A stretch of DNA of 37,108 nt, taken from NCBI GenBank assembly GCA_035528435.1, contig DATKYN010000081.1, positions 1 to 37,108 on the forward strand, given 5' to 3'. A program made the translations under genes and the position numbers. The notes beneath the pieces were generated by a model that worked only from the letters and a program-made list of their open reading frames with translations, made no database searches and was not told the DNA's origin. This document shows positions 6,802-15,991 of the stretch, in pieces. Each line of letters begins with the position of its first letter. Positions within the stretch are counted from its first letter, which is position 1. This stretch comes from SG8-40 sp035528435 (GTDB lineage: Bacteria; Pseudomonadota; Gammaproteobacteria; Burkholderiales; Eutrophovitaceae).

Positions 6802-8049
6802 TCAGGCAACAGACGGCGTCGCCCGTTTCCAGACACGGTGCAACAGCCAGCCAGCAATCGACAGATTGATCAGATTCCAGAGAATTCCGTGGACAAAGGC
6901 AATCTGATACGAGGCGGTGGCGTCGTAAATGACGCCGGACATCCAGCCACCGAAGGCCATGCCGAATAGCGACGCCATCATCACGATGCCGACGCGTCGA
7001 CCGGCTTCGCGGGGTGAGAAATACTCCCTGACGATGATGGCGTAGGCCGGCACGATGCCCCCCTGAAACAGGCCGAACAGCGCGGAGACCAGATACAGCG
7101 AAACGATTCCGTCGAAGATCAGATAGAGACTTAGCGCAAACGCCTGCAGGATCGAACCAAGCATCAGGGTGCGCAGTCCGCCAATATGATCGGATATCCA
7201 GCCGAACGTCAGCCGGCTGACGATGCCGCAGGCAAGCAACACTGACAGCATTTCCGCGCCGCGCGCGGCGCCGTAACCCAGGTCGCTGCAGTAAGCGACA
7301 AGGTGTACCTGCGGCATGGCCATCGCCACACAACAACTGATCGCTGCAACCGCCAGCAGCCATTGCAACGTGGCGGGCGATAAACCAAGCGGGCGCATCG
7401 ATAGCGATCCGCCGAACGCCATCGCCGCTGCGGGCGCTACGCTCGGCGCTCGCCGCCTCAGAAACATCGCCAGTGGCACCATGGTCGCAATACAAAACAA
7501 GCCGATACCAATGTGTGTCTCGCGCCAACCCGCAATCTGCACGAAATGCTGCACGATTGGCGGCCACACAGCACCAGCCAGATAGTTGCCGCTGGCCATG
7601 ATGCCGACGGCGGCCCCGCGCCGCTTCATGAACCACAACGACGAGTCGGCCATCAACGGCGCAAAAGTAGTCGAGGTGCCGACGCCAATCAGCAGGCCTT
7701 GAATAAGGGTGAACTGGTAGATGCCGGCCGCCCAGGCGGACAATGCATAACCCAGGCTGAGCAGACACGCGCCAAGCACCAGCGGCACCACAATGCCAAA
7801 GCGGTCAGCCAACTTGCCCATCATGACCCCGCCCAGCCCGAAGCCGATCATTGTCATGGTGTAGGGCAAGGCCGCATCAGCGCGGGCGATTCCAAACTCG
7901 CCCTGCACCGCCGGCAGCACCACGACCACCGACCACATGCCAACACCGCCAATTGTGGACAGCAGCACCGCTACGAACAGGCGCGTCCAGGCATAGGCCG
8001 AGTCAATGCCGTGAGAGGGGATACCGGGGATTTTGCTGTCGGTCGTCAT
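6802..8049 (-). CDS. MFS transporter, monocarboxylate/oxalate-formate type
   Basis: A 415-residue inner-membrane carrier with twelve predicted membrane segments. The motif GKLADRFG between segments 2 and 3 and the matching GWISDHIG between 8 and 9 are classic MFS signatures. The central loop is basic (FLRRRAPSV). The layout, with the WFMKRRGAAVGIMASGNYLAGAVWPP region in segment 4-5, matches the monocarboxylate/oxalate:formate antiporter-like group. The substrate cannot be named. It stands alone; no ribosome binding site is obvious before ATG 8049, and an out-of-frame ATG ten bases further upstream is followed at once by a stop. Confidence 0.9.
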   Translation of the reverse strand: MTTDSKIPGIPSHGIDSAYAWTRLFVAVLLSTIGGVGMWSVVVVLPAVQGEFGIARADAALPYTMTMIGFGLGGVMMGKLADRFGIVVPLVLGACLLSLGYALSAWAAGIYQFTLIQGLLIGVGTSTTFAPLMADSSLWFMKRRGAAVGIMASGNYLAGAVWPPIVQHFVQIAGWRETHIGIGLFCIATMVPLAMFLRRRAPSVAPAAAMAFGGSLSMRPLGLSPATLQWLLAVAAISCCVAMAMPQVHLVAYCSDLGYGAARGAEMLSVLLACGIVSRLTFGWISDHIGGLRTLMLGSILQAFALSLYLIFDGIVSLYLVSALFGLFQGGIVPAYAIIVREYFSPREAGRRVGIVMMASLFGMAFGGWMSGVIYDATASYQIAFVHGILWNLINLSIAGWLLHRVWKRATPSVA

Positions 8050-8644
8050 TTGCGTTTCATTTAAAGGGCCGGTAGCGGATACCAGTCCTGTGCGAAGCGC
8101 AGAGCATACTGCACAACATCGTAACCACCGTCGAACAAGGCCGGGAATGAAGGAGGACGCTCCGGCGCGTCACGCAACAGCGATATGGTCATCGCAAGCC
8201 TGATTCCGGTTGGCGCAATGGCCAGCTTCCGGATATTGAGGGCAGTTCAGACGTGAGGCCGGTCTTGCACGGGAAACGGGCAACCCGATCCGCTTCGCGG
8301 AAACCGTCTGCGTCACCGCAGGCAAATGACCACAACTCCACACAGGGCATATGGGTGCGCCGGTCAAACGGACGCACGGGTTATAAATGAACACTAGTTA
8401 TCTATCCGCACAGGCCGCCGCGACACCCGCGCCCGACCGGCACTCTTTTACGGATGCAGCACTCCATTTGTCGCCCTGCCCGGTTAATCGAGGTCGCACG
8501 GCAGCAGTCTCGGTGTAAGATTCAGTCATCGCACAATAAAGATTCTGCATTGAGCCGTCCGGTGCACTAAGAAGTGACGCACCAACAAGCTGTGCGCTGA
8601 CAAGCACGGCGGCCAATAAGCAGACGCGAGTTGGAGGAGAACCC
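8050..8644. other. Long intergenic region between divergent MFS and acyl-CoA ligase genes
   Basis: Almost 600 bases with no gene I can support. Several short minus-strand frames have no recognisable protein, and the longest (156 codons) runs into the start of the ligase gene. It must hold the promoter of the 9-kb plus-strand transport/ligase unit and of the MFS gene. I see no clear sigma-70 or sigma-54 boxes and no riboswitch class I can name. A GGAGGAG ribosome binding site at 8632-8638 precedes the TTG start at 8645. Confidence 0.5.
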
Positions 8645-10612
8645 TTGACGCAAGCTGCCGTCGGTACGGTCACGACCGAGACCTTTCCCAAGCTGTTGCT
8701 GGATAATGCCCGCGTGCGTGGCGAAAAGGTTGCCGTGCGCGAGAAGGATCTCGGCATCTGGCAAAGCTGGAGCTGGAAGGAAGTCGCCGACGAAGTGCGC
8801 TGGCTGGCGTGTGGCCTCGCCGCGCGCGGATTGAAGCGCGGCATGAACATTGCCATTATTGGCGACAACCGGCCCCGGTTGTACTGGTCATTCGCCGCTG
8901 CCCAAAGCGTTGGTGGCGTGCCGGTGCCGCTCTACCAGGACGCCATTTCCCAGGAAATGCAATACGTTCTGGAAAATGCCGAGATCGAAGTCGCCATCGT
9001 CGAAGATCAGGAACAGGTCGACAAGCTGCTGGAACTGCTGCCGCAGTGCCCGCGCCTGAAGCTGATTATTTACGACGATCCGCGCGGCATGCGCCATTAC
9101 ACCCAGCCGCAGTTGCTGCCCTACAGCGAACTGCGCGACGTCGGGCGTGAATACGACGAAGCGCATCCCGAGTTTTATCTTGCTGAAGTGAATCGGGGTG
9201 TGCCCGACGATGTTTCGGTCATCCTCTACACATCGGGCACGACCAGCAAGCCGAAGGGAGTTTGTCTGACGCACCGCGCCTTTATCGACGCCTCGCGTGG
9301 CGATGTCAGCTTCGATGGCTTCAACGACACTGACGAGGTTTTGTCCTATCTGCCGATGGCCTGGGTTGGCGATTATCTGTTCTCGTACGGCCAGGCGCTG
9401 GTGGCGGGCTTTACGGTCAATTGCCCGGAGTCGTCCGACACGGTGATGACCGACCTGCGCGAAATCGGGCCGACGTATTACTTCGCGCCACCTCGCGTGT
9501 TCGAGAATCTGCTCACCCAGGTGATGATCCGCATGGAGGACGCGAGCCGCTTGAAGCGCTGGCTGTTCGATGCATTCATGGCTGTGGCAAAACGCTGCGG
9601 GCCGGACATCATGGATCGCAAACCAGTGCCCTTGCTCGACCGCCTTCTCTACGCCATAGGCGATGCGCTGATTTACGGGCCGCTGCGCAACAATCTCGGC
9701 ATGAGCCGCATCCGCGTCGCGTATACCGGCGGTGCCGCGATCGGCCCTGATCTGTACCGGTTCTATCGATCACTCGGGATCAACCTGAAACAGCTCTACG
9801 GACAAACCGAGACAGCCGCTTACGTGTGCAAGCAACCCAACGGCGAGTCAAGGCTGGACACCGTAGGCAAGCCATTGCCGGGCGTGGAAATCAGGATTGC
9901 CGACAAGGGCGAAATTCTCGTCAAGAGCCCGGGTATGCTCAAGGAGTACTACAAGAGTCCGGAAGCGACTGCCGAGACGATTACGCCCGACGGTTATTTC
10001 AAGACGGGCGACGCAGGCTTTTTCGACAATGACGGTCACCTCAAAATCATCGACCGCTCCAAGGATGTCGGAAAACTGACCGACGGCACCATGTTCGCGC
10101 CGCAGTTTCTCGAGAACAAACTGAAGTTTTTCCCGTTCATCAAGGAAGCAGTCTGTTTCGGCGATGGCCGCGACACGGTATGCGCATTTCTGAACATCGA
10201 AATGCAGGCCGTCGGCAACTGGGCCGAACGCAACGGATTGCCTTACGCAGGTTACGTTGATCTTGCCGGGAAGCCGGAAGTCTATTCGCTGCTCCAGGAA
10301 TGCGTTGACAAGGTCAACGAGGATCTTGCGCAGGAGGCCAGTCTCTCGGGCTCACAAGTGCGGCGTTTCCTGATTCTGCACAAGGAACTGGACGCCGACG
10401 ACGATGAACTCACGCGCACCCGCAAGGTACGGCGAAACTTTGTTGCAGAAAAGTACGAACCGCTGGTGACGGCGCTGTTCAACGGCGCTGAGCACTGCGA
10501 AATTGAAACCCAGGTCAAGTTTGAAGATGGCCGCAGCGGCGTGATCAGTGCCGACGTCACAATCCGGGACGTCGCGCTGGTGCAAACCACCGAAACCAGA
10601 AAGGCTGCGTGA
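8645..10612 (+). CDS. AMP-forming long-chain acyl-CoA ligase (ABC-importer associated)
   Basis: A 655-residue cytoplasmic enzyme of the ANL superfamily that activates a carboxylic acid as acyl-AMP and then acyl-CoA. The phosphate loop YTSGTTSKPKG is at about 194-204, QLYGQTE (A5) and YFKTGDAGFFDNDGHLKIIDRSKD (A7/A8) follow, and the A10 Lys is in TRTRKVRR near the C-terminus. The size and the N-terminal WSWKEVADEVRWLACGL region fit the long-chain (FadD15-like) branch, but members located in branched-chain importer clusters may use aromatic or branched acids. The TTG start is chosen because GGAGGAG lies six bases upstream and the family N-terminus (FPKLLLDNA) follows directly. The stop overlaps the next gene's ATG (TGATG), so the two are co-translated. 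Confidence 0.92.
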   Translation: MTQAAVGTVTTETFPKLLLDNARVRGEKVAVREKDLGIWQSWSWKEVADEVRWLACGLAARGLKRGMNIAIIGDNRPRLYWSFAAAQSVGGVPVPLYQDAISQEMQYVLENAEIEVAIVEDQEQVDKLLELLPQCPRLKLIIYDDPRGMRHYTQPQLLPYSELRDVGREYDEAHPEFYLAEVNRGVPDDVSVILYTSGTTSKPKGVCLTHRAFIDASRGDVSFDGFNDTDEVLSYLPMAWVGDYLFSYGQALVAGFTVNCPESSDTVMTDLREIGPTYYFAPPRVFENLLTQVMIRMEDASRLKRWLFDAFMAVAKRCGPDIMDRKPVPLLDRLLYAIGDALIYGPLRNNLGMSRIRVAYTGGAAIGPDLYRFYRSLGINLKQLYGQTETAAYVCKQPNGESRLDTVGKPLPGVEIRIADKGEILVKSPGMLKEYYKSPEATAETITPDGYFKTGDAGFFDNDGHLKIIDRSKDVGKLTDGTMFAPQFLENKLKFFPFIKEAVCFGDGRDTVCAFLNIEMQAVGNWAERNGLPYAGYVDLAGKPEVYSLLQECVDKVNEDLAQEASLSGSQVRRFLILHKELDADDDELTRTRKVRRNFVAEKYEPLVTALFNGAEHCEIETQVKFEDGRSGVISADVTIRDVALVQTTETRKAA

Positions 10613-11400
10613 TGACGGCAGTTCGTTCACTCGGCGAACCAGTCCTGAGCATGGACAGTATTTCGTTGTCCTTTGGCGGCGTAAAGGCGCTGTCGGACAT
10701 CAGCCTGCACGTGCGGGAACACGAAATTCTCGCGATTATTGGCCCGAATGGCGCGGGCAAGAGCTCGCTGCTCAATGTCATCAACGGCGTGTATCACCCC
10801 AACAGCGGCAGCGTGACCTACAAGGGTGCGACGCGCTCGCAGATGCGCCCGCACGAAGCGGCGAGCCAGGGCATCGCCCGGACATTCCAGAATATCGCCT
10901 TGTTCAAGGGCATGAGCGTGCTCGACAACATCATGACCGGGCGCACACTGAAAATGCACGCCGGCTTCTTATGGCAATGCATTTATCTGGGCAAGGCGCG
11001 CAACGAGGAAATCAGGCACCGCCGCAAGGTCGAGGAAATTATCGACTTCCTGCAAATCGAGTCGATTCGCAAAACCCCGGTCGGGCGCCTGCCCTACGGG
11101 CTGCAAAAGCGCGTCGAACTGGGCCGCGCACTGGCCGCCGAGCCTGAATTGCTGCTGCTCGACGAGCCGATGGCAGGGATGAATATCGAGGAAAAAGAGG
11201 ACATGAGCCGCTTCATCCTCGATATCAATGACGAGTTCGGAACAACGATCGTTTTGATCGAGCACGACATGGGCGTGGTGATGGATTTGTCCGATCGCGT
11301 CGTGGTGCTCGACTACGGGCGCAAGATCGGTGATGGCACGCCGGACGAGATTCGCAGTAACCAGGAAGTGATCGACGCCTATCTGGGCGTCGCGCACTGA
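10612..11400 (+). CDS. livG: Branched-chain-type ABC importer ATP-binding protein (LivG family)
   Basis: An ATPase subunit of about 262 residues. Walker A GPNGAGKSS is at residues 44-52, the Q-loop is in ARTFQNIALF, the signature is the unusual LPYGLQKRVELGRAL, and Walker B LLLLDEPMAGM and the H-loop IEHDMGVVM follow. The LivG-specific long loop after ARTFQN and the final IRSNQEVIDAYLG are present. ATG 10612 overlaps the ligase stop; a GTG directly before it (10609) is an alternative first codon. It acts on the cytoplasmic face with the LivF-like subunit encoded further down. Confidence 0.93.
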   Translation: MTAVRSLGEPVLSMDSISLSFGGVKALSDISLHVREHEILAIIGPNGAGKSSLLNVINGVYHPNSGSVTYKGATRSQMRPHEAASQGIARTFQNIALFKGMSVLDNIMTGRTLKMHAGFLWQCIYLGKARNEEIRHRRKVEEIIDFLQIESIRKTPVGRLPYGLQKRVELGRALAAEPELLLLDEPMAGMNIEEKEDMSRFILDINDEFGTTIVLIEHDMGVVMDLSDRVVVLDYGRKIGDGTPDEIRSNQEVIDAYLGVAH

Positions 11401-11522
11401 ACCAGACACCGCACAACCGGGCAAGACAACAAAAGGGAGGCGCACACATAGCATGATCAGGGCGTAGCCGGAGGACAAAGAAGGATCTCCTCGCGGCCGG
11501 ACCATGTTGTGTTTCACGAGCT

Positions 11523-12434
11523 ATGGGTTTCTTTATCGAAGTTCTTGTCGGCGGATTGATGGCGGGCGTGTTGTACTCGCTGGTTGCGCTCGGCTTTGTG
11601 CTGATTTTCAAAGCCTCCGGGGTGTTCAATTTTGCGCAGGGAGCAATGGTGCTGTTCGCCGCACTGAGTTTCGTGCGTCTGCTCGACATCCTGAAAGACA
11701 CCTTTGCGCCCATGCTGCTGGCACTGGCGATCACCATCGCGATCATGATCGTGCTGGCAATTGTCATCGAGCGCCTGGTGTTGCGCCCGCTGGTGAACCA
11801 GCCCGGCATCAGCCTGTTCATGGCAACCCTCGGAATCGCTTATTTTCTCGACGGGTTTGGCCAGGCCATCTGGGGCAGTGACGTCTACACGCTGGATGTC
11901 GGCATCCCCAAGGATCCGGTTCTTCTGTTCGAGTCGATCTTCGAGGGTGGTGTGTTGCTGTCGACCGAAGACATGGTGGCCGCGCTCGTTGCCGGCCTGC
12001 TGGTCGCCGCGCTGGCGCTGTTTTTTCAGCGCACTCGCATCGGACGCGCCCTGCGCGCCGTTGCCGATGACCACCAGGCCGCTCAATCAGTTGGCATCCC
12101 GCTGAACTATATCTGGGTGATCGTATGGTCCGTCGCCGGCCTGGTTGCACTGGTCGCCGGAATTATCTGGGGATCGAAGCTGGGCGTGCAGTTCTCGTTG
12201 TCACTGATCGCGCTCAAGGCATTGCCGGTGCTGATTCTCGGCGGCTTCGAGTCAGTGCTTGGCGCCATTGTCGGCGGCCTGATCATCGGCGCCGGCGAGA
12301 AGCTTTCAGAAGTCTATCTGGGGCCCTACATCGGCGGCGGCATCGAAAACTGGTTTGCCTATGTGCTGGCGCTGTTCTTCCTGCTGTTCCGGCCACAAGG
12401 CCTGTTCGGCGAGAAGCACATCGATCGCGTATGA
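11523..12434 (+). CDS. livH: Branched-chain-type ABC importer permease (LivH family)
   Basis: A 303-residue polytopic inner-membrane protein. The N-terminal block LYSLVALGFVLIFKASGVFNFAQG, with NFAQG, is the LivH hallmark, and the EAA-like coupling region RTRIGRALRAVADDHQAAQSVGI faces the ATPases. GGFESVLGAIVGG and LLFRPQGLFGE close the protein. A 122-base gap separates it from livG and holds no gene. The ribosome binding site is weak. Confidence 0.93.
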   Translation: MGFFIEVLVGGLMAGVLYSLVALGFVLIFKASGVFNFAQGAMVLFAALSFVRLLDILKDTFAPMLLALAITIAIMIVLAIVIERLVLRPLVNQPGISLFMATLGIAYFLDGFGQAIWGSDVYTLDVGIPKDPVLLFESIFEGGVLLSTEDMVAALVAGLLVAALALFFQRTRIGRALRAVADDHQAAQSVGIPLNYIWVIVWSVAGLVALVAGIIWGSKLGVQFSLSLIALKALPVLILGGFESVLGAIVGGLIIGAGEKLSEVYLGPYIGGGIENWFAYVLALFFLLFRPQGLFGEKHIDRV

Positions 12435-12505
12435 CGAATCATTCCAGTATGCAACTGCCCGCATTGCGCAAACCAACCATTCACTATCCAGAGCGTTAAC
12501 GAATC

Positions 12506-13570
12506 ATGTTCTATCGCGAAGCAGGACAGTTCAAGACCAGTTATGCCGCCGACCAGGCGGCATTCCCGATTTCCCAGGACCGGGTATTCATCGGCATCTG
12601 GCTTCTGATCGGCTTCGTCGCCGTTCCCCTGCTGTCCAACGAGTATCTGTTTCGCGCAATTTTTATCCCGTTTCTGATCATGGCACTGGCTGCGCTGGGC
12701 CTGAATCTGCTGGTGGGGTACTGCGGTCAGGTATCGCTCGGGACCGGCGCTTTCATGGCAGTGGGCGCCTATGCGGCCTATAACTTCTGGATACGCATTC
12801 CGGGTCTGAACCCGTTGATTGCATTTGTGCTCGCCGGTGGCGTCGCGACGCTGGTCGGCATTCTGTTCGGCATACCGAGCTTGCGCATCAAGGGCTTCTA
12901 TCTGGCGGTGGCGACGCTCGCCGCGCAGTTCTTTATTGACTGGGTATTCAGCCGGATCGGCTGGTTCACCAATTACACTCCTTCGGGTTCGATTGCCGTT
13001 CCGGCGATCAGCCTGTTCGGTTTCGAATTCGAATCGCCGCTGAGGAAATACTTCCTCTGTTTGACGATACTGGTGCTGTTCGCGATCGTCGCAAAGAACC
13101 TCGTTCGCGGACGCATTGGCCGTGCTTGGATGGCAACGCGCGACATGGACGTGGCAGCGGAAATCATCGGCATCCGGCCGATGTATGCAAAACTTTCGGC
13201 GTTCGCCGTAAGTTCATTCTTTATCGGCGTAGCCGGTGCCTTGTGGGGTTTCGTGCATCTCGGCTCATGGGAGCCGCTCGCTTTCGATGTCAACCGATCG
13301 TTCAGTATTTTGTTTATGGTCATTATCGGCGGACTTGGATCAATACTCGGCGCGTTTCTGGGTGCAGCCTTTATCACGGTATTGCCGCTGATACTGAATC
13401 AAACGCCACATTGGCTGGGGATACAGTTGTCGACGGCAATGATTTCGCACATCGAGTTCATGATATTCGGCGCCCTGATTGTGTTTTTCCTGGCCGTTGA
13501 GCCGCAAGGTCTGGCCAGGTTGTGGCGCATAGCAAAAGAAAAATTGCGGTTGTGGCCGTTTCCGTACTGA
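12506..13570 (+). CDS. livM: Branched-chain-type ABC importer permease (LivM family)
   Basis: A 354-residue inner-membrane permease. LGLNLLVGYCGQVSLGTGAFMAVGAY is the LivM signature, followed by PSLRIKGFYLAVATLAAQF and the coupling loop RGRIGRAWMATRDMDVAAEIIGI. It has an N-terminal extension of about 30 residues (MFYREAGQFKTSYAADQAA) before the first membrane segment, a feature common in the LivM proteins of ligase-linked clusters. The 71-base gap after livH carries a nine-base direct repeat ACGAATCAT (just after the livH stop and just before the livM start). It pairs with the LivH-like protein. Confidence 0.93.
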   Translation: MFYREAGQFKTSYAADQAAFPISQDRVFIGIWLLIGFVAVPLLSNEYLFRAIFIPFLIMALAALGLNLLVGYCGQVSLGTGAFMAVGAYAAYNFWIRIPGLNPLIAFVLAGGVATLVGILFGIPSLRIKGFYLAVATLAAQFFIDWVFSRIGWFTNYTPSGSIAVPAISLFGFEFESPLRKYFLCLTILVLFAIVAKNLVRGRIGRAWMATRDMDVAAEIIGIRPMYAKLSAFAVSSFFIGVAGALWGFVHLGSWEPLAFDVNRSFSILFMVIIGGLGSILGAFLGAAFITVLPLILNQTPHWLGIQLSTAMISHIEFMIFGALIVFFLAVEPQGLARLWRIAKEKLRLWPFPY

Positions 13571-13678
13571 CGGGTGCCACTTACCGGGGGAGTCTTTGCA
13601 GTCAATGGCCCGTCACCGCATTAACCGAAGACTGATGATGTTGTTTCAGATGATTTTGTTTCACTTAGGAGAACAAGT

Positions 13679-15004
13679 ATGCGTACGTTCCTGAAACTCA
13701 AGATGCTGTTGCTGGGGCTCGCTGCCGCTGGCTCAATCGGCGCAATCCCCGCCGCGTATGCGGCGGCGGAGCAGTTCATTCCGCTGCTGGTTTATCGCAG
13801 CGGTCCGTACGCACCGAACGGCATTCCGTTCGCAAACGGATTCGTGGACTACCTGAATCTGGTCAACGCGCGCGATGGCGGCTTGAATGGCGTGACGATT
13901 ACGTTCGAGGAATGCGAAACCGGATATGCCACCGATCGGGGCGTTGAGTGCTACGAACGACTCAAGGGCAAAGGCCCGACCGGCGCTTCGGTTTTCAACC
14001 CGCTGTCGACCGGGATTACCTTCGCACTGACGGAGAAAGTCGCGGCGGACAAAATCCCGCTTGTCACCATGGGCTACGGCCGTTCGGAGTCGGTCGATGG
14101 CTCCGTGTTTCCGTGGAATTTTCCATTACTGGGAACCTACTGGACCGCGGCCGACATCATGGTGCAACACGTTGGCAATCTGAACGGCGGTTTGAAAAAA
14201 TTGAAGGGCAAGACGATCGCTCTCGTTTACCACGACTCGCCGTACGGCAAAGAGCCAATTCCGCTGCTGGAAAAGCGTGCCAAGATGCACGGATTCAAGC
14301 TCCTTAAGATCCCGGTTACGCACCCGGGTGTTGAGCAGAAAGCGGCATGGCTGCAGGTTCGCAGGAATCGCCCCGACTATGTGTTCCTGTGGGGCTGGGG
14401 CGTAATGAACTCCACCGCGATCAAGGAAGCATCGGCGGTGAGGTACCCGCGTGACAAGATCTTCGGCGTCTGGTGGGCCGGTGCGGAACCCGATGTGACG
14501 CCAGCGGGCGCGAACGCCAAGGGCTATAGCGCGATCACCCTGCAACATTCGGCCGGCAAGAGTGCAGTACACGCCGACATACTCAAGTACGTTCACGGTA
14601 ACGACCAGGGCGCTGGTCCGAAAGAGGATGTGGGGCACGTGCTCTATAACCGTGGCCTCCTGAACGCAGTGTTGATCATCGAAGGCATCCGCACCGCGCA
14701 GGGCAAGTACGGCAATAAATCGCTGACAGGCGAACAGGTACGCTGGGGCATGGAGAACCTGGATGTCAGCGCTGCCCGCATCAAGGAACTGGGACTCGAA
14801 GGGATGATGCGCCCACTTAAGGTCACGTGTAATGATCACGAGGGTTCACGCAGTGCGCGCATCCATCAGTGGACCGGCAGCGAGTGGAAATTCATTTCTG
14901 ACTGGATTGAGGCGGACAATTCGGTGTTGCGCCCAATGGTGGATGCCGCGGCGGATAACTACGCAAAAGAGAACAATATCAAGCGGGTGGCCTGCAAGGG
15001 CTGA
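13679..15004 (+). CDS. Periplasmic ABC importer substrate-binding protein (LivK-like)
   Basis: A 441-residue exported protein, longer than classical LivJ/LivK. A Sec signal peptide spans about residues 1-28 (Lys-rich start, Leu/Ala core, cleavage after AAYA). The mature chain has the type I periplasmic-binding fold: PLLVYRSGPYAPNGIPFANGFVDYL is the usual first loop and GKTIALVYHDSPYGKE starts the second lobe. The conserved CETGY and VECYERLKG text is typical of the group found with CoA-ligase clusters. AGGAGA at 13667-13672 is a good ribosome binding site. The substrate is unknown; context suggests an organic acid rather than leucine. Confidence 0.9.
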   Translation: MRTFLKLKMLLLGLAAAGSIGAIPAAYAAAEQFIPLLVYRSGPYAPNGIPFANGFVDYLNLVNARDGGLNGVTITFEECETGYATDRGVECYERLKGKGPTGASVFNPLSTGITFALTEKVAADKIPLVTMGYGRSESVDGSVFPWNFPLLGTYWTAADIMVQHVGNLNGGLKKLKGKTIALVYHDSPYGKEPIPLLEKRAKMHGFKLLKIPVTHPGVEQKAAWLQVRRNRPDYVFLWGWGVMNSTAIKEASAVRYPRDKIFGVWWAGAEPDVTPAGANAKGYSAITLQHSAGKSAVHADILKYVHGNDQGAGPKEDVGHVLYNRGLLNAVLIIEGIRTAQGKYGNKSLTGEQVRWGMENLDVSAARIKELGLEGMMRPLKVTCNDHEGSRSARIHQWTGSEWKFISDWIEADNSVLRPMVDAAADNYAKENNIKRVACKG

Positions 15005-15073
15005 TTGTTTGCAACCGGGCGGGACCAGCACGGTTTCGTCCGGGAGTGATTCGAGTAGATAAGCGGAATTTTC

Positions 15074-15895
15074 ATGACAGAGAACGCGCCGGGCCGGACC
15101 CTGTTGTCGGTCAAGAACATCGAGGTGATCTACGATCACGTCATTCTTGTACTCAAGGGTGTTTCCCTTGACGTTGAGGAAGGCCGCATCGTCGCGCTGC
15201 TGGGTGCGAACGGTGCCGGAAAATCGACCACGCTCAAGGCGATTTCCAATTTGCTCGGAGCGGAGCGAGGTGACGTCACCAAGGGTTCAATTGTGTTCGA
15301 CAATGAACGCATTGATCAGCTCAATCCGTCACTGGTGGTAAAGCGCGGCGTCATCCAGGTAATGGAAGGCCGCCATTGTTTCGCGCACCTGACGGTTGAG
15401 GAAAACCTGCTCACCGGCGCATTCACCCGCGGCGGCGCCCGCAGCGCAATCGCAGCGGATCTGGAAAAGGTGTATACCTACTTTCCCAGACTGAAGCAGC
15501 GGCGCAGCAGTCTCGCCGGTTACACTTCGGGCGGAGAACAACAGATGACGGCGGTTGGCCGCGCGCTGATGGCAAGGCCGCGCATGATACTGCTCGATGA
15601 GCCGTCGATGGGGCTGGCGCCCCAGATCGTTGAGGAGATTTTCGGGATCGTCGAAGATCTCAACCGCAAGGAAAATGTGAGCTTCCTGCTGGCCGAGCAA
15701 AATACCAACGTCGCATTGCGCCATGCCGACTATGGATACATTCTCGAGAACGGGCGTGTCGTGATGGACGGGCCGGCAAAGGATCTGGCCAGCAACGAGG
15801 ACGTCAAGGAATTCTATCTCGGCATTTCCACGTCAGGGCGCAAGAGTTTCCGCGATTCGAAACACTATCGCCGCCGCAAGCGCTGGCTTGCATGA
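15074..15895 (+). CDS. livF: Branched-chain-type ABC importer ATP-binding protein (LivF family)
   Basis: A 273-residue ATPase. Walker A GANGAGKST is at residues 44-52, VMEGRHCFAHLTVEENL is the LivF-type Q-loop region, TSGGEQQMTAVGRAL is the signature, and LLDEPSMGLAP is Walker B. It carries a basic tail after FYLG (GRKSFRDSKHYRRRKRWLA) that is absent from E. coli LivF but common in cluster members beside acyl-CoA ligases. It is separated from the binding-protein gene by 69 bases and completes the importer. Confidence 0.93.
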   Translation: MTENAPGRTLLSVKNIEVIYDHVILVLKGVSLDVEEGRIVALLGANGAGKSTTLKAISNLLGAERGDVTKGSIVFDNERIDQLNPSLVVKRGVIQVMEGRHCFAHLTVEENLLTGAFTRGGARSAIAADLEKVYTYFPRLKQRRSSLAGYTSGGEQQMTAVGRALMARPRMILLDEPSMGLAPQIVEEIFGIVEDLNRKENVSFLLAEQNTNVALRHADYGYILENGRVVMDGPAKDLASNEDVKEFYLGISTSGRKSFRDSKHYRRRKRWLA

Positions 15896-15991
15896 CGTAT
15901 CGCGCCCGGCTCAGGGGGCGTTCACCGCTGCGACGCACGCATCTTGCCGTGCCGCTGAATCGATTTTTTGAAATTGCACAGTTGAAACGAC

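Noticed and set aside
6644..7768. Minus-strand open frame of 374 codons
   Set aside because: It overlaps the MFS gene in another frame and lacks membrane segments or motifs.
8398..8868. Minus-strand open frame of 156 codons in the long gap
   Set aside because: It overlaps the start of the acyl-CoA ligase gene and shows no family text.
13568..13615. Inverted repeat TGACGGG...CCCGTCA between livM and the binding-protein gene
   Set aside because: The arms are seven bases with a 34-base loop and no T run; too weak to call an attenuator or terminator.
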